A DNA stretch of 64,000 nt from Jacaranda mimosifolia (lineage: Eukaryota; Streptophyta; Magnoliopsida; Lamiales; Bignoniaceae): positions 2,543,507 to 2,607,506 of the forward strand of contig CM032121.1 in assembly GCA_018894105.1 (NCBI GenBank), in the 5' to 3' direction. The notes under the pieces are model-generated. The model was not told where the DNA came from and did no database searches. It saw nothing but the letters and a program-made list of their open reading frames with translations. The position numbers were made by a program, and so were the translations under genes. Positions 23,101-34,605 of the stretch are shown here, piece after piece; position 1 is the first letter of the stretch; every line of letters begins with the position of its first letter.

Positions 23101-24298
23101 AATAAACATGGGAAAATAAATCGCCCCATCTATCCCACGTAGAGATGATTAGTGATAATTATTGATGGGCAAGTGGTAATTTCATCTCAGATTGAGGTCC
23201 ATATATGTCAATGCCAAGTGAGTGGGACAAAAACAACACCTATCACGTGACTTTTCTTCTCCAAAAATCCCCATGTCTTTTACGAGACTGAAAAATCAAA
23301 CTTGTTAAGTGATAAACATATAACTAAGTCCAATCTTATAATGATTTTCTTCCCACAACAAAAAAGAAAAACCTTGCATTAATTGACATACTATAGTTTA
23401 TTTTCTTAATTGAAAATTTTAATGTATTTCCATTTTAAAAATATATATAAATATATTTTATATCTGGTATGAAAATATCAAATGATATGAATTACGTCAT
23501 ATAAATAATGAAATTAACACGATCCGGAGTTAACATGATTTTTATATTTCCAAAAAATTGTAAAATGCATGCATGTGACATATATTTATATAATTAAAAA
23601 AATAATATAATAAAATATTTAAAATATTTTAGGAGAAAATTGTTTGTTTGGTTGTGATTTGAAAAATGTCACATTAGTAATTTTTTTTGTTGGATTGATA
23701 GGGTTAAATTGATCTTTTAAAATTATTTATGTATGTGTATGCATAGATTGGATAGGGGAAATAAAAAATGAGTGTTAAACATTAAAAAATGGGTAGAAAA
23801 TAAATTGGAAAGATATTTTTTGCATTTTTAAGTGTATTTTGGGAGTGGGGTAAAAAATGTATAATATTTTTTTAGTTATATTATGAGAGTTGGAAAATGA
23901 ATTGAGAATATATAAACAAACATAGAGAAACAAATTCAAAAAAATATATAACCATTTCTTTTCCCTTTTTTTTTTTTTAAGAAAAGGAAAAAGAAAAAGA
24001 AAAGGAATAGCCAAGCGAGGTCTAATCACATGGGCCACTTGATTTCTGCCGATTCTAATCCAGGAAAAATATTTCAAACCAATCAGCATGTGCCATCACC
24101 AATTCACCAAGTCCAAATGCCCCATCCATACAATTTCTGACAAATATCTCTATACTTTATTTGGTACATTTTCCACCAATTTTAGCGCTTTGTTTTTTTC
24201 CCCCTCACATGCAAAGTATTATATATCGTTGAGCTAAAAGTCCACCTCATTTTGCTTCACTGGAAGGCAGTTCAGCCAAAAAGTTGTATCCAAGCCCA
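23101..24298. other. Upstream region of PLAT relic P1
   Basis: Aligns with 50571-51739 (P2), and more distantly with the upstream regions of B-E. Contains a distal G-box CACGTG (23244-23249). The proximal site reads CACATGGGCCAC (24027-24038), i.e. the G-box core is mutated but the GGGCCAC part is retained. Confidence 0.6.
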
Positions 24299-24365
24299 AT
24301 GGCAGTCATCCGCCTCTTTTTTCCATCTCCTCATCCTTGCCTCCATCTTCGCCATCTGCATATCT
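24299..24365 (+). pseudogene. PLAT relic P1: exon 1 only, frameshifted
   Basis: Matches the PLAT signal-peptide exon but is 67 rather than 66 bp: one extra T in the ctctttttt run shifts the frame after about eight codons. A MITE (24370-24788) inserted right after gtaa of the splice donor. PLAT exon 2 is absent; beyond the MITE the sequence continues with the intron start and then an antisense TTL fragment. This copy cannot make a PLAT protein. Confidence 0.85.
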
Positions 24366-24369
24366 GTAA

Positions 24370-24788
24370 CAGGGTGTTTGGTTTCATTTCTAAGCCGCAT
24401 TTTCATTTTCTTGTGAGAATGAAAATTGAAAACAAATATTTTTTCACAATTTTTTTCAAAAAAAGTACATATTTTCTTCTCAAAACTCATTTCTAAACAT
24501 ACCCTATTATCCTATTGCACATCAATTAAATTTAAATTTGATTAAACATAAAGTTATACACTATCATTTTTAAATTAATAAAATATACATATATTTTAAA
24601 AAATAAATTTTTTTAAACATAAAAAATATAAATTAACTTACTTTTCAATCTTACAATCTATTATAATCATTACTTTTCAATATTTCATTTAAATACATCT
24701 CAATTTTTATTTCTATTTCATAACTAACTTTCCAACTTTTAGAAAAGACTGAAAATGAAAATAGTCTTTGAAAATAAAACCAAATGGG
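24370..24788. mobile_element. MITE inserted in the splice donor of relic P1
   Basis: Begins cagggtgtttggtttcattt and ends gaaaataaaaccaaatggg. The hexamer ctgtaa is present on both sides (24364-24369 and 24789-24794) and once in relic P2 (51804-51809), which is the empty site. The insertion therefore happened after the P1/P2 duplication or in one haplotype. Confidence 0.8.
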
Positions 24789-24813
24789 CTGTAAGTATCT
24801 CTTTATTCAATCT

Positions 24814-25098
24814 ATAAGAAGAGCGGATGTGAAGTGCAGCGTTGCAGTCCTCTATTGGTTTTTAGTACTGGCCAAGTTTTGACCGGCAGGCAGCTCTGTT
24901 GCCCAACAAGACCGCGTTATAAGGGTCATGGCCGAGCCTTTCTCCATATGCGATACACGCCTGGGAATATCTTGCTAACTTAAACAGCTCGTTGCCATTT
25001 GATCTGGTTATTGCCACAGCCTTCTTCCTCTTCACCACCATGTTTGCTTCCTTGTTGTTGGGGTCAAGTCTAGATGCCCGTTGAGATGATGCCACAGC
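24814..25098 (-). pseudogene. TTL: Fragment of a TTL-type TPR protein gene (in relic P1)
   Basis: Minus-strand translation gives AVASSQRASRLDPNNKEANM, then a NGNELFKLARYSQACIAYGE segment, DPYNAVLLGNRAACRSKLGQ, then a stop, then IEDCNAALHIRSSY. This is the characteristic TPR stretch of plant tetratricopeptide-repeat thioredoxin-like (TTL) proteins; only about 95 codons are present out of a family length of roughly 600-700 residues. The in-frame TAG after GQY and the lack of any start, thioredoxin domain or flanking TTL exons mark it as a captured exon fragment. It lies antisense to the PLAT array. Confidence 0.85.
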
Positions 25099-27958
25099 AT
25101 AATTTTGGATTTGGTTCAATCAGATTTGACTAGGTTGATAAAAGTGCCTAATAAATTAATTTATTTTAACAACATATTATAACTTGTTAAGTAAATTATA
25201 CTATAAATACTCCCATTTTCTCATTTTTCTCTCTCAAAACTCGCCTAACTCGCATGCTAATATGAACATTGGTTTTTTACTTGAACAACTCTTGATGACC
25301 CTAATTTGTCTTTGTAATTTCATAATTTTTCTTTTTTTTTTTTTTTTTTTTTTGGTAATTTATAATTTCATGATCTTGATATACATTTTGAATTGATATT
25401 GACCCATTAAAAATCAATCCAACCCAACTTAAATTGTTTTGAGATAATGAGTTTGGGATTTTGACATCTTAAATCACATTTGATGATTAAAAGGGTACTT
25501 GGCTAAACTTATGTAAAAGGTTTTATAAGCCCCTACATCTTATAAAATGTTCTTAGAGCTTATAAGATACTAAATATTTTTCTAAAAAATAAATTCCTAA
25601 AGTGTTTAGATAAAATAAAACTTTGAAGTATATAAATGTTAGTAATGTAATTTTGTAATTAATATAATTAAAATTAAGAGGGCTTGTTAAAATCTTAAAA
25701 ATAAATTAGAAACTCTTTACTTTTTAAAAAAAAATGGTTTAGATGCTCCTAATATCTTATTTTAGTAGCTTATAAGCTTTTTGTTAAAAAACTTTACGCA
25801 ACACTGTTTGGCATCTTATAAACTCTTAAACATCTTATAAGATATTTTGAGAAATTTATAAACTCACCCAAACACTCTCTAAGATCTAAATCTTTTCTCT
25901 AATCCAAACACGATAGTACCAAGCTTAGAAATAAATTATGTATGAAATTGCATCATTTTTGCCTATTTCCACACCTAAACCCTTACTCGGTTGGTCTTCT
26001 TGTAAAATGACAAATGGAGGGTAGAATGCTCCTTTTATTTTATCCACATAATTTCTGACAATATAATTTCTTACACTATGTTTGATTTAAGAATTTTGAT
26101 GAGAAAAGAATAATGTTAAGGGAAAAAAAATTGTAAATCAGAAAAATAGAAAATCTCAAGTTTATTTAGTTGTTAAAGAAAATAATTGGAAGAAGGAGGG
26201 TGATGAATCATGAATGTCTTTAGAGAGGGGAGGTTAAATAGGATTTTCCCCCCAATTTTTCTCATTATTTTTTGAGAAAAATTCATTTTCCTCCAATATA
26301 TTATATTTACTTCTAAGTTTTCTTTTCTATAGTATTTCTTTTGCCATCCAAACAATGAAAATTATTTTTCATTGCATTTTCTTTTTTTTTTTCCTCATCA
26401 AAATCTTTGAAACAAACATTCTGTTAAAGTATTTTTCTCAATTAAAGCAATGATGTAATGTCATAATTGAGCTCTATTACTATATTGAAAGGTAAAATTA
26501 TAAAAATACACACACCAAAAAAAAAATCTTATTTATTTTTTCAAATTTATATTTAAGACTTGGTCATAACGTTACCATTGAATAATAAACATGGAAAATC
26601 AGTGGCCTCATCTACCCTGCTGCAGCCTGCAGAGAATAGTACACCTACCAATGCCACAATAAGTGATGGTAAGTGGTAACTTCACCTAAAATTAAGGCAC
26701 ATACCAATAACGTACATTGGATGCCACGAGTGTGCGGGACCCAAAAAAAAAAAAAAAAAAAAAGACACACTTTCACGTGAGTTTTTTCACCAATGATGCT
26801 GTTCTCCTTTTTAACATAATTGATGGTGCATGAACATGAATTTAGGGTTTTTTTTTATATATATATATAAATCAATAAAATGGTAGATTTTTTTTATTTT
26901 TTTTTCCTGTGGATTGTGTGCCTATGTAGAATTAGTGCTTGATTAAAAAAAATGATTGTATAGATTTCTTTTTTATTGTAATAATTGATTTTTATATTAA
27001 TTTAATTCTTATTGGACTTGAGTCCATTTAAATTATGAAGCTTATTTTGAATGAATTTTCTTTTCATTTAATTAATTTGATTTTCTTTTATTTCTACGTT
27101 TAAGGTCTTAATTTTATTATATTAATAATAAATCACAAACTAAGATGCAATATAGCAATGATTTTCTATCAAAGAAAATGAAAATAAGAATCATGCATCA
27201 ACCGACATACTATAATTTCCTTTTTTTATTTTAAATTACAAAAAGCAGTTTATCTCCACATTTAAAAATTTTGTATATGTCTCTGATGTGAAAAAATTAA
27301 ATAATAAGAATTATGTTTCACAGGATAATAAAATTTATAGGATTCTGATTTGACATAATTTCTATATTTTCATACAAAATTGTAGTTCATATATACAAAA
27401 TATATATTTATGAAATAAAATATAAATTAAAATCAAAAATAAAAATTATAACAAGATAATACGAAACAAAACAAAAATGGATACCCAACCAATTAAAAAA
27501 ATACTGATTCTTGAGATCCCAAATATAATTATTTTGAAATTATTGAACAAAAGAATATCCCAAATGCAAACAAACTTTTTTAAAAGAAAAATCAACATTT
27601 GTTCTGCCATGAAAAGAAGAAAATAGCCAAATCAGTTGTCATCACGTGGGCCACTAGATTACTACCAACTCTAATCTATTAGGTAAAAAGTAAAAAAAAA
27701 AAAAAAAAAAGGTAAATAAACCAATCAAGAATCAACATGGGCACCAAGACTAGAGGCCAGTCTCCACGTCCGGATTCCCCATCAATACAATTTCTGACAA
27801 ATATCTTTATACTTTATTTGGTACATTTTCCACTAATTTTGTCGCTCTATTATTTTTCCCCCCCTCACATGTAAAGTATTATAATATGTTGAGCTAAAAG
27901 TCCAGCTCATTTTGCATTACAGGAAAGCAGATCAAGAAAAAAGTTGTATGCAATCCCA
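25099..27958. other. Upstream region of PLAT copy B
   Basis: No gene. Contains the unit-start sequence ttttggatttggttcaatca, the cttataag MITE (about 25493-25900), the palindromic MITE (26073-26421), a poly(A) tract (about 26740-26763), a distal G-box (26774-26779) and the proximal G-box/TCP-like motif (27643-27654). Confidence 0.65.
27643..27654 (+). promoter_or_regulatory. Composite G-box / TCP-like motif CACGTGGGCCAC, 316 bp upstream of copy B
   Basis: CACGTG is the G-box core recognised by bZIP (including ABA-response) and bHLH factors; the overlapping GTGGGCCAC fits the class II TCP site GTGGNCCC/GGGNCCAC. The motif is retained at 36884-36895 (C, displaced), 51472-51483 (P2) and 54621-54632 (D). 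It is CGCGTGGGCCAC in E (62164-62175) and CACATGGGCCAC in P1, and is deleted in A. Confidence 0.5.
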
Positions 27959-28631
27959 ATGGCAATCAACCGCCTCTTCTTCCATCTCCTCATCCTTGCC
28001 TCCATCTCTGTCGTTTGCAGATCTGTAAGTATCTCTTTCTTCAACCAAATCTCATAACTATCAAATTCAAATCTCATACAAAAGCAAAAAATTAATCGGC
28101 GATGACCCGTTTAAGTTTTGTGCATATTTCTGAAGTTTTTGTGCTCAAAATGTGGGGGAAATGCAGGATGATGCAGATTGTGTTTATACGGTGTATGTGA
28201 AGACGGGCTCAATCATAAAGGGAGGGACGAACGCAAACATCACCTTAAGTCTATACGGTGCAAATGGTTATGGAATTAGGATCAACAATTTGGTGTCATG
28301 GGGTGGGATTATGGGCCCAGGACACGACTACTTTGAGAGGGGAAACATTGATATATTCAGCGGACGAGGGCCATGTTTGAAAGAGTCTGTTTGTAAGATG
28401 AACCTCACATCTGACGGAACGGGTTCACATCCCGGATGGAATTGTGACTACGTCGAGGTGACCACCACCGGGCTCGACAAGAAGTGCTCTCAAATACATT
28501 TCAAGGTGGATCGATGGCTAGCCACCAATGCGCCGCCGTACAATCTCACTGTGATCAGGAACTACTGTTCGCGCATTGGCAAAAAGCCTGTGATGCACGG
28601 TTTGGATTTGCCTGTGGTTTCTGTGATGTAG
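27959..28631 (+). CDS. PLAT/LH2 domain stress protein, copy B
   Basis: Two exons: 27959-28024 and 28167-28631 with a 142-bp GT-AG intron in phase 0; 176 residues. Residues 1-22 form a signal peptide (MAINRLFFHLL… VVCRS). Residues 27-156 form one PLAT domain (beta-sandwich related to the lipoxygenase LH2 domain): CVYTVYVKTGSI (27-38), VSWGGIMGPGHDYFERGN (65-82), IDIFSGRGPC (83-92), CKMNLTSDGTG (98-108) and VDRWLA (136-141). Six cysteines in the mature part (27, 92, 98, 115, 129, 156) could form disulfides; N-glycosylation sequons at 46, 101 and 148. Length and motifs fit Arabidopsis PLAT1, an ER/secretory protein linked to abiotic stress tolerance; that role is transferred by homology. Compared with D it has Asn at 114 (Tyr in D), Arg 138 and Ile 159, so it is slightly more diverged. 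TATA-like tattataata lies about 80 bp upstream; AATAAA at 28825-28830. Confidence 0.9.
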
Positions 28632-28784
28632 TAGTTCCTTGGGCTCTATTTGGGTAGAAGATCCGACCCATCTGTTTGCGGGCTTTCAGCTTTTTTCCTT
28701 TGAACCTTCTACCACTTTGAGTGTGATTTCATGTAGTGTGAACGCTGTAAATTAAGACGACCAAATAAATGAGGAAGTATTGTA

Positions 28785-28809
28785 ATGCCCTTTTTGTTAA
28801 AAAGGGCAT
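28785..28809 (+). other. 3'UTR hairpin, copy B
   Basis: Same 25-bp hairpin and orientation as in copies A and C, 154 bp after the stop codon and 15 bp before the AATAAA at 28825-28830. Confidence 0.8.
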
Positions 28810-29667
28810 CATCATGTTTTAATGAATAAAATGAACTTATCTTATTTCCTCTATTTTATTTTTCTTGCAGTAGCTTCCTTTTCTTTTTCTTTTTTTCCCC
28901 ATTTTTTTCACTTTATTGAATTCAAAAATCATTTGTTCGTTAGTACAAATTGAGATAATGGCTCCTCCATTGAATTTTACTTTCAATGCTATAATGTGGA
29001 GCTTTAAGGCCATGGGCATATTTGATTCAAAATATTAACGCTAATGAAAATTTAAATATGAGGTGATTAAAATAAGATTAACAAATTTATTATACTATTT
29101 GACATTAAAAACTGAACTGTTAACTTGTCATTACAATCTCTCTTAATTCTGTTTGGATATTTGATAGTAATATTAAGCTTAAAAATTACATATTTGCTCT
29201 TGCAAAAATAAATATTTAGGGATTGGGGATTTTTCTGATAGTATCTAAGGACATATTTGTAATATATTCAATAATTCAAGGGTAAAAATTAGGGGTGCCA
29301 AATGGGTGGGTTGGGTTGAGTATGGTTTGGACTCAATTAGGTTGGGTTTAATATGGGTGGGCTCAATATGAGTTTTAAGTAAATAGATTGAAAATTGTTT
29401 GGGTTGGGTTGAAAATGGGTCAAAATGAAGAAAAATATATATTTTAATTAATCAAAAAAATTAATTCAAAAATAATAGTAATATTAATATATCTTTCATA
29501 TCTTATATGCAATATGAAATTTTACAGTATAATGGGAGATTTATTAGATTATATATTTATTTTATTAATTTTTTATATGTAATTATGTTCATAATTAATT
29601 ACAATTTTAGTAGTTATTTTATAAAAAGAATTGATCCTTTTGAAGAAAATGACACCATTATCACATC

Positions 29668-30245
29668 TAGGGGTGGGCGTTCCAATTGGGTGATTCGGGG
29701 TACCAATCCGACCTGATCTTATATTATCCAATCGAGACAAATTTTTCTTATTTAAAAAAAAATTGATGGTCGGATACCTAATACCCAAATAAAATTTGGG
29801 GTCGGATATCTAGTAGGAAATCCTACCCGATTGGGTAGTTCAAGTACCCGACTTTAATTTGTATATAAATAGATATATATTATATATATAATATATATAA
29901 TAATGATCTTTTATAGTTATCTTTATATATATTAAATATATAAAATACTTATTATATATATAATATTTATATATATGGTATATATATAATAAGTATTTTA
30001 TATATTTAATATATATTTATACAGCAGCCGAACTTTGGCCTCTATTAGTCCACTGACTAACAGAGGCCAAAGTTCATTTTCTTTTCTTTTCTTTTTTTAA
30101 TTTTTAAATTTTTTAAATAGTATTTAGTGTCGTTTACTTGATAATTTCATATTGGTGTTGGGTAGTTAAAATTACCATCCAAAAAATTGGGGACTCGGTC
30201 CTAATTACCCAAATCCAACCTATCTGATCCGAACGTCCACCCCTA
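29668..30245. mobile_element. Nested hAT-like element, 578 bp
   Basis: Left TAGGGGTGGGCGTTC and right (minus strand) TAGGGGTGGACGTTC, 14 of 15 identical. Neighbouring 8-mers (atcacatc and aattcaca) are not a clean duplication, so the exact edges are uncertain. The interior has a (TA)-rich inverted repeat (about 29870-30020) and a hairpin at 30030-30075. Confidence 0.65.
30030..30075. repeat. 20-bp-arm hairpin
   Basis: Arms gaactttggcctctattagt and actaacagaggccaaagttc pair at 19 of 20 positions around a 6-nt loop (ccactg). It has higher GC content than its surroundings. Confidence 0.8.
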
Positions 30246-31049
30246 AATTCACACCAATAAATGTATATTAAATTTCCAATGAAGAATTTGTATAGTTTTC
30301 ATTTTTCAAGAATTAATATATATAAGTTGTATGTCAATTTTACTATTGACATGCAATATTAGTTAAGCAATAAATTAAATTTAGAATTTATTTTTAATTA
30401 GTATATACAATATTTATCCCTATGATCACTTTCATATATTAAAATTTATATCTTGAGAAAAATTCAAGACAACTAACCTAAGTCCAAGATGATTATTTCA
30501 ATTTAAATATTATTAATGATCCAAAATTACGAAACTTTGACAAAAATGAGAAAATAAAAATAATATAAATTTGTGATTATTAATTTGAAGTTATTTTTTA
30601 ATTTGTTAAATTAATTGCTTGAACCCATTTTTAATCCACTTAAACCCAATCTGAGCCCAAACCAAATACAACCCACCACAACCCAACCCACCTCAACCCA
30701 TTTGCAAAATTTTAGAACCCAAAACCATGTGGGTTGGGTTGGACCCATAGTTTACAACCCATTTTGCCACCCCTAGTAAAGATAATATTTTAAAGAGGAG
30801 ATAATAAAATTGAGGAGTTGCGGTTACACTATCACACCCCGACAATTGAGATTGCAATATACCTTCATTAACGTTATAGTGATAGGCTTAGGAAAATTTT
30901 CAAGCAAACCTGCATCCCCTATGGTAGACATCAAAAAGGTTATTATCCCACATTAAGGAGTAAGGACCTCAATCTCATACTATTACCAAGCACCAAACGC
31001 CTCCCATAGAGACTGAAAAATACTGTTTTACATATGTTAAATTGATGTC

Positions 31050-31645
31050 ATGTAACAATACTGTATTGTACTAAGAAGATATACTTTTGTCCTTAACATG
31101 GAAACACATGTGTTTCATATTAGACTGTAAGAATAGTATTATGTCAGGTAGACTTTACTTTTTAATAATTGTTATGTAATTTAACATATGTATACACATG
31201 TTTCAAATCAAACAATAAAAATAATTCCATGTCTGTAGTAAAATCTACATTTTACTAACATGGTATAGTGTTTACACTTATGAAATTGTACCTATTTCAC
31301 ATTTAAATGTGAAAATCATCATGTCATGACGACAATAAAATTTAAATTGTACTAACATGATATAATTTTTACTCCCAGTACGAAACTACACGTTTCACAT
31401 TACATCAATAGTAAGATCTACAATGTTGCTAACATGTCATATATTTACCTTTAGTATGAAACTAGATGCATTTCTTATCAAATTGTTAGAATGGTCTCAT
31501 GTCTTTAATCAAATTTATACTGTATTAATATGATATACTTTTATATTTAGTGTAAAACTACATGTGTTTAATATTAAATTGTAAAAATAATATCATATTA
31601 GTAATGGAACTTACATTATACCATTATGGTATAATGTTTATGGCT
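31050..31645 (+). repeat. Diverged repeat, period about 100 bp, in the 3' flank of unit B
   Basis: Same order of words (tactaacatg-tata, agt-tgaaact, gtttcacattac) as in unit A; about six copies. Confidence 0.55.
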
Positions 31646-33631
31646 CATACAAAATTTCATCTATCCATTATTATTATTATTATCAGACAAGCAACTATTC
31701 AATTTTTTTTGTACTTACATATGTCCAATTCAATGTAATTTCCTAAAATTCATAGTTATAGCCGGCTTTTGTCAGCAGGTATGCTGCCTTTTTACAAAGA
31801 AATGAAGAGTAAATAAAGGGTCAGCTTACTTCATTTTCTACTTTCTTGCCCTCCACAAGAGGCAGGTCAGTATGCAAGAAAATAGGGTCATAATGGATTT
31901 CATTCATCTTAGATTTGCTTGCTTCGACCTCAAGTTCATTAATTCATGTCATAATGAATATGAATATTACTACAAATATTTTTATATTTACCAACTTTTG
32001 GCAAAATTAAATGATATATATTTAGATTGAATTCGAATTTATCCTACACTTATAATTGGAGGATGAAGTGTGAATGTAGGATTCTCTTTCTCATCCTTTT
32101 GTCGAGATGTCTTTTTTTAAGGACAAAATCCCCTGTTAAATACGTGGCCATGTGGCAATTCCTCAAAATAATTGAAGTTTTATATCTAGTTACATATCTA
32201 GTCATAATCAATTGTTGTTGTTTATGAGAATGCTGCTATGTGCCTCTTTGTATGCATCTCGATTGAAAGATTATAATGATACATGATCTTATCCCACATT
32301 GAAGAATTGAGAGGAATGAGATTTAAATATAGAAACATCTCTCTCACCTCCCTTCAAGGCACATGTCCAAAACGAAAAATATCTCTTCAAATATGTGATG
32401 GTGAGACAATATTATCAAACGACTCAATTTCTATATATTCAGGGATGAGTTTGATTGTTATTAAATTATAGAATATTAAATTTAATTTCTAACCATTATA
32501 AAAAAATAAATGAATGTGTAAGAACTTTAGGGCAGAAAATTCATTTACCATTTCATTGTAATCTTCTATTTTATTTTTGGAGCTCGTTTTTCCTTGACTC
32601 GTTATTTCTTCCCTTTAATTTTGTCAAAATTAGTCTTTGAGATTTTACCAACCACGTTGTTTTTAAAATACTTATGCTAATTATATTAGCAATGCTTGAT
32701 AATGGGCCGAGCTGGGTGGGCAAGGCCGAACAATATATTTGCATTGGCAAGGTGGGCCGTGGCCCAACAAGTGTAGGTATTTAAGGGCTTTTGATGAGCT
32801 TATCCTATCCATATTAATAAGCACGGCAAAAGACTTTAAGGCCTAGAAGAAGGAAATGAGAAATTGACATCTTATTTCTAAATTCAACATTCAATTTTTA
32901 GGCACAATATAAGCCTATAACTAATTAACTCAATTGTTTCAATTAGTTGCCCATTTTATTTGAGGTTAATAGTTTAGCCTGATATTTTAGATTTCATTAT
33001 TTTGTAAAATTTAATGTATGTTATATATTATGTGGGCTTGGTGATATTTTAGTTGAATCAAGTGCAATCATGATTGTTGAATTAAGAGAAGATGGGTGGA
33101 TCAAGTGGATAAACCATAAACCCTAAAACCATCCACTCCTCTTTGATAACATGATGAGAAGTGGATCGTATGCACTCTAAGCCCACCTCCTGAATTCGGG
33201 CGACGGCATATTCCTATGACTTCAAGTGTATGCTTTAGACCCAATTTTCAACACTCAAGTCTAGCTTGAATTTTAAAACCTCACCCTAGGAATATACAAG
33301 AGATCAATAATTATTTATTCATTTTAACTATTTTACTTCGTCTTAATTCTTTTTCTATAATTTATTCTATGAAATTCAAGTAAGTGTATTCAAATTATTA
33401 AAAATTCAAATGTTAAAAAAATTAAATGAATATATTATTTACATCACAAGTTAAAAATTTTAGCACAATGCATATAAACCAATTTTAAAGTCATACTAAA
33501 AGTGGCAATTTTAAGTATAATAAAATAAGGAAGCCAAGGTTTACACCACTTTTTTTCAAAATTAACTTTTCAAGTCGAGTAGTTTGTGGTTCAAGAGTTT
33601 TTGTGGTTCAATAGTTTAATTCTCTTAGAAC

Positions 33632-33895
33632 TAGTTTGGTTGGAATGATAAGGTGAGATATATTTATATCTCATTATCATTCGTTTGGTTGGAGTGACAA
33701 TAAATACTCAGGTCCGCATAAATATTAAAAGCTCATATTTATATGTGCAATTTTCATTATAAATTAACATGTCACCTCCCGTCGGTTTATTTATCATACC
33801 AATCAAACTATATCACAATGATAAAAAAATCACACAAATTATCACATGATAAATAATTATAAAATAACTTAAAAATTCAACAAAACTAACCCTTA
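33632..33895. mobile_element. MITE with 'actagtttggttgg' termini
   Basis: Left aactagtttggttggaatga and right end aattcaacaaaactaaccct are inverted repeats; internally a gataaggtgagatatattta / tatatctcattatcat inverted repeat is visible. The orthologous copy in unit D is 58907-59155; the nested element at 12726-12992 is related. Confidence 0.55.
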
Positions 33896-34282
33896 TATAA
33901 TATGGGAAGTCAAGATTCAAACTTTAATGAACTCTTAATACGTGTGTGTTTAAATTATAAAAAAAAATAAACTTTTAAAATTGGATGAAATTTACAACTT
34001 GAAAGTACCAATCACATCAGTTTAATGAATTCTTGATAGGTCTGTGTGTAACAGGGAAAAACCAAAAAAACGTGGCAAATAATTAATTCAACCCACCAAC
34101 CTTATCAACACGTTCTTGCTACAGGTCATTTTGTAAGCCTCAAGTTCTTTGATGGATATGTTGCGAGACTCATGTTTATATAAAATTATTGAGATATTTA
34201 TGATTGGATAAGGTACATTGACCTCTACTCTGGAATATGCCTCCTGATGAGTATGGTTGAAAAACCTTACTGCTCACTGGGT

Positions 34283-34605
34283 CCGTTTGGTTTCATTTTC
34301 AAAGTTGATTTTCACGTGTTCTAATATTTTAAAAATAAATTCTTTTTATATATTTTCAAATAATATTAATTTAATTTTTATTTTCAAAATATATCTTTTC
34401 TCAATAACATATATATCTTCTCTTTCTATTTCATTATTTATATCTCTCTCACCTACAATTTACCAAATGCAATATAATCATTACTTCTCTAATAATCAAT
34501 CCAAATGCAAACTCATCTTTAACTCATTTCTACTAATTACTTTTCAATATTTTAAAAATGATGAAAATAAAAATTGAAAATGAATACAAAACCAAACAGG
34601 CCCTT
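34283..34605. mobile_element. 'gtccgtttggtttcattttc' MITE upstream of unit C
   Basis: Ends gtccgtttggtttcattttc and gaatacaaaaccaaacaggc. The orthologous copy is at 59546-59845 in front of unit E, and its right half survives at 4820-4885 in front of unit A. Confidence 0.7.

Larger units (their letters stand above)
29290..30775. mobile_element. Non-autonomous hAT element, 1,486 bp, with a second one nested in it
   Basis: Left end TAGGGGTGCCAAATGGGT; right end on the minus strand TAGGGGTGGCAAAATGGGTT. Flanked by gtaaaaat (29282-29289) and gtaaagat (30776-30783). The homologous position in unit D (56109-56116, gtaaagat) is empty, as is unit C near 43714. Subterminal regions are rich in gggttggg and cccaaccc words. 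Confidence 0.88.
28831..33631. other. 3' flank of unit B
   Basis: No gene. Apart from the hAT insertion (29290-30775) it aligns with 55724-58906 (D). Contains the diverged 100-bp repeat (31050-31645), the USE-like motif (about 32290), and the gggcc-rich block (about 32690-32860). Confidence 0.6.

Noticed and set aside
24814..25098. Horizontal transfer as the source of the TTL fragment
   Set aside because: Plant-type TTL sequence in a plant genome; local exon capture or recombination explains it without transfer.
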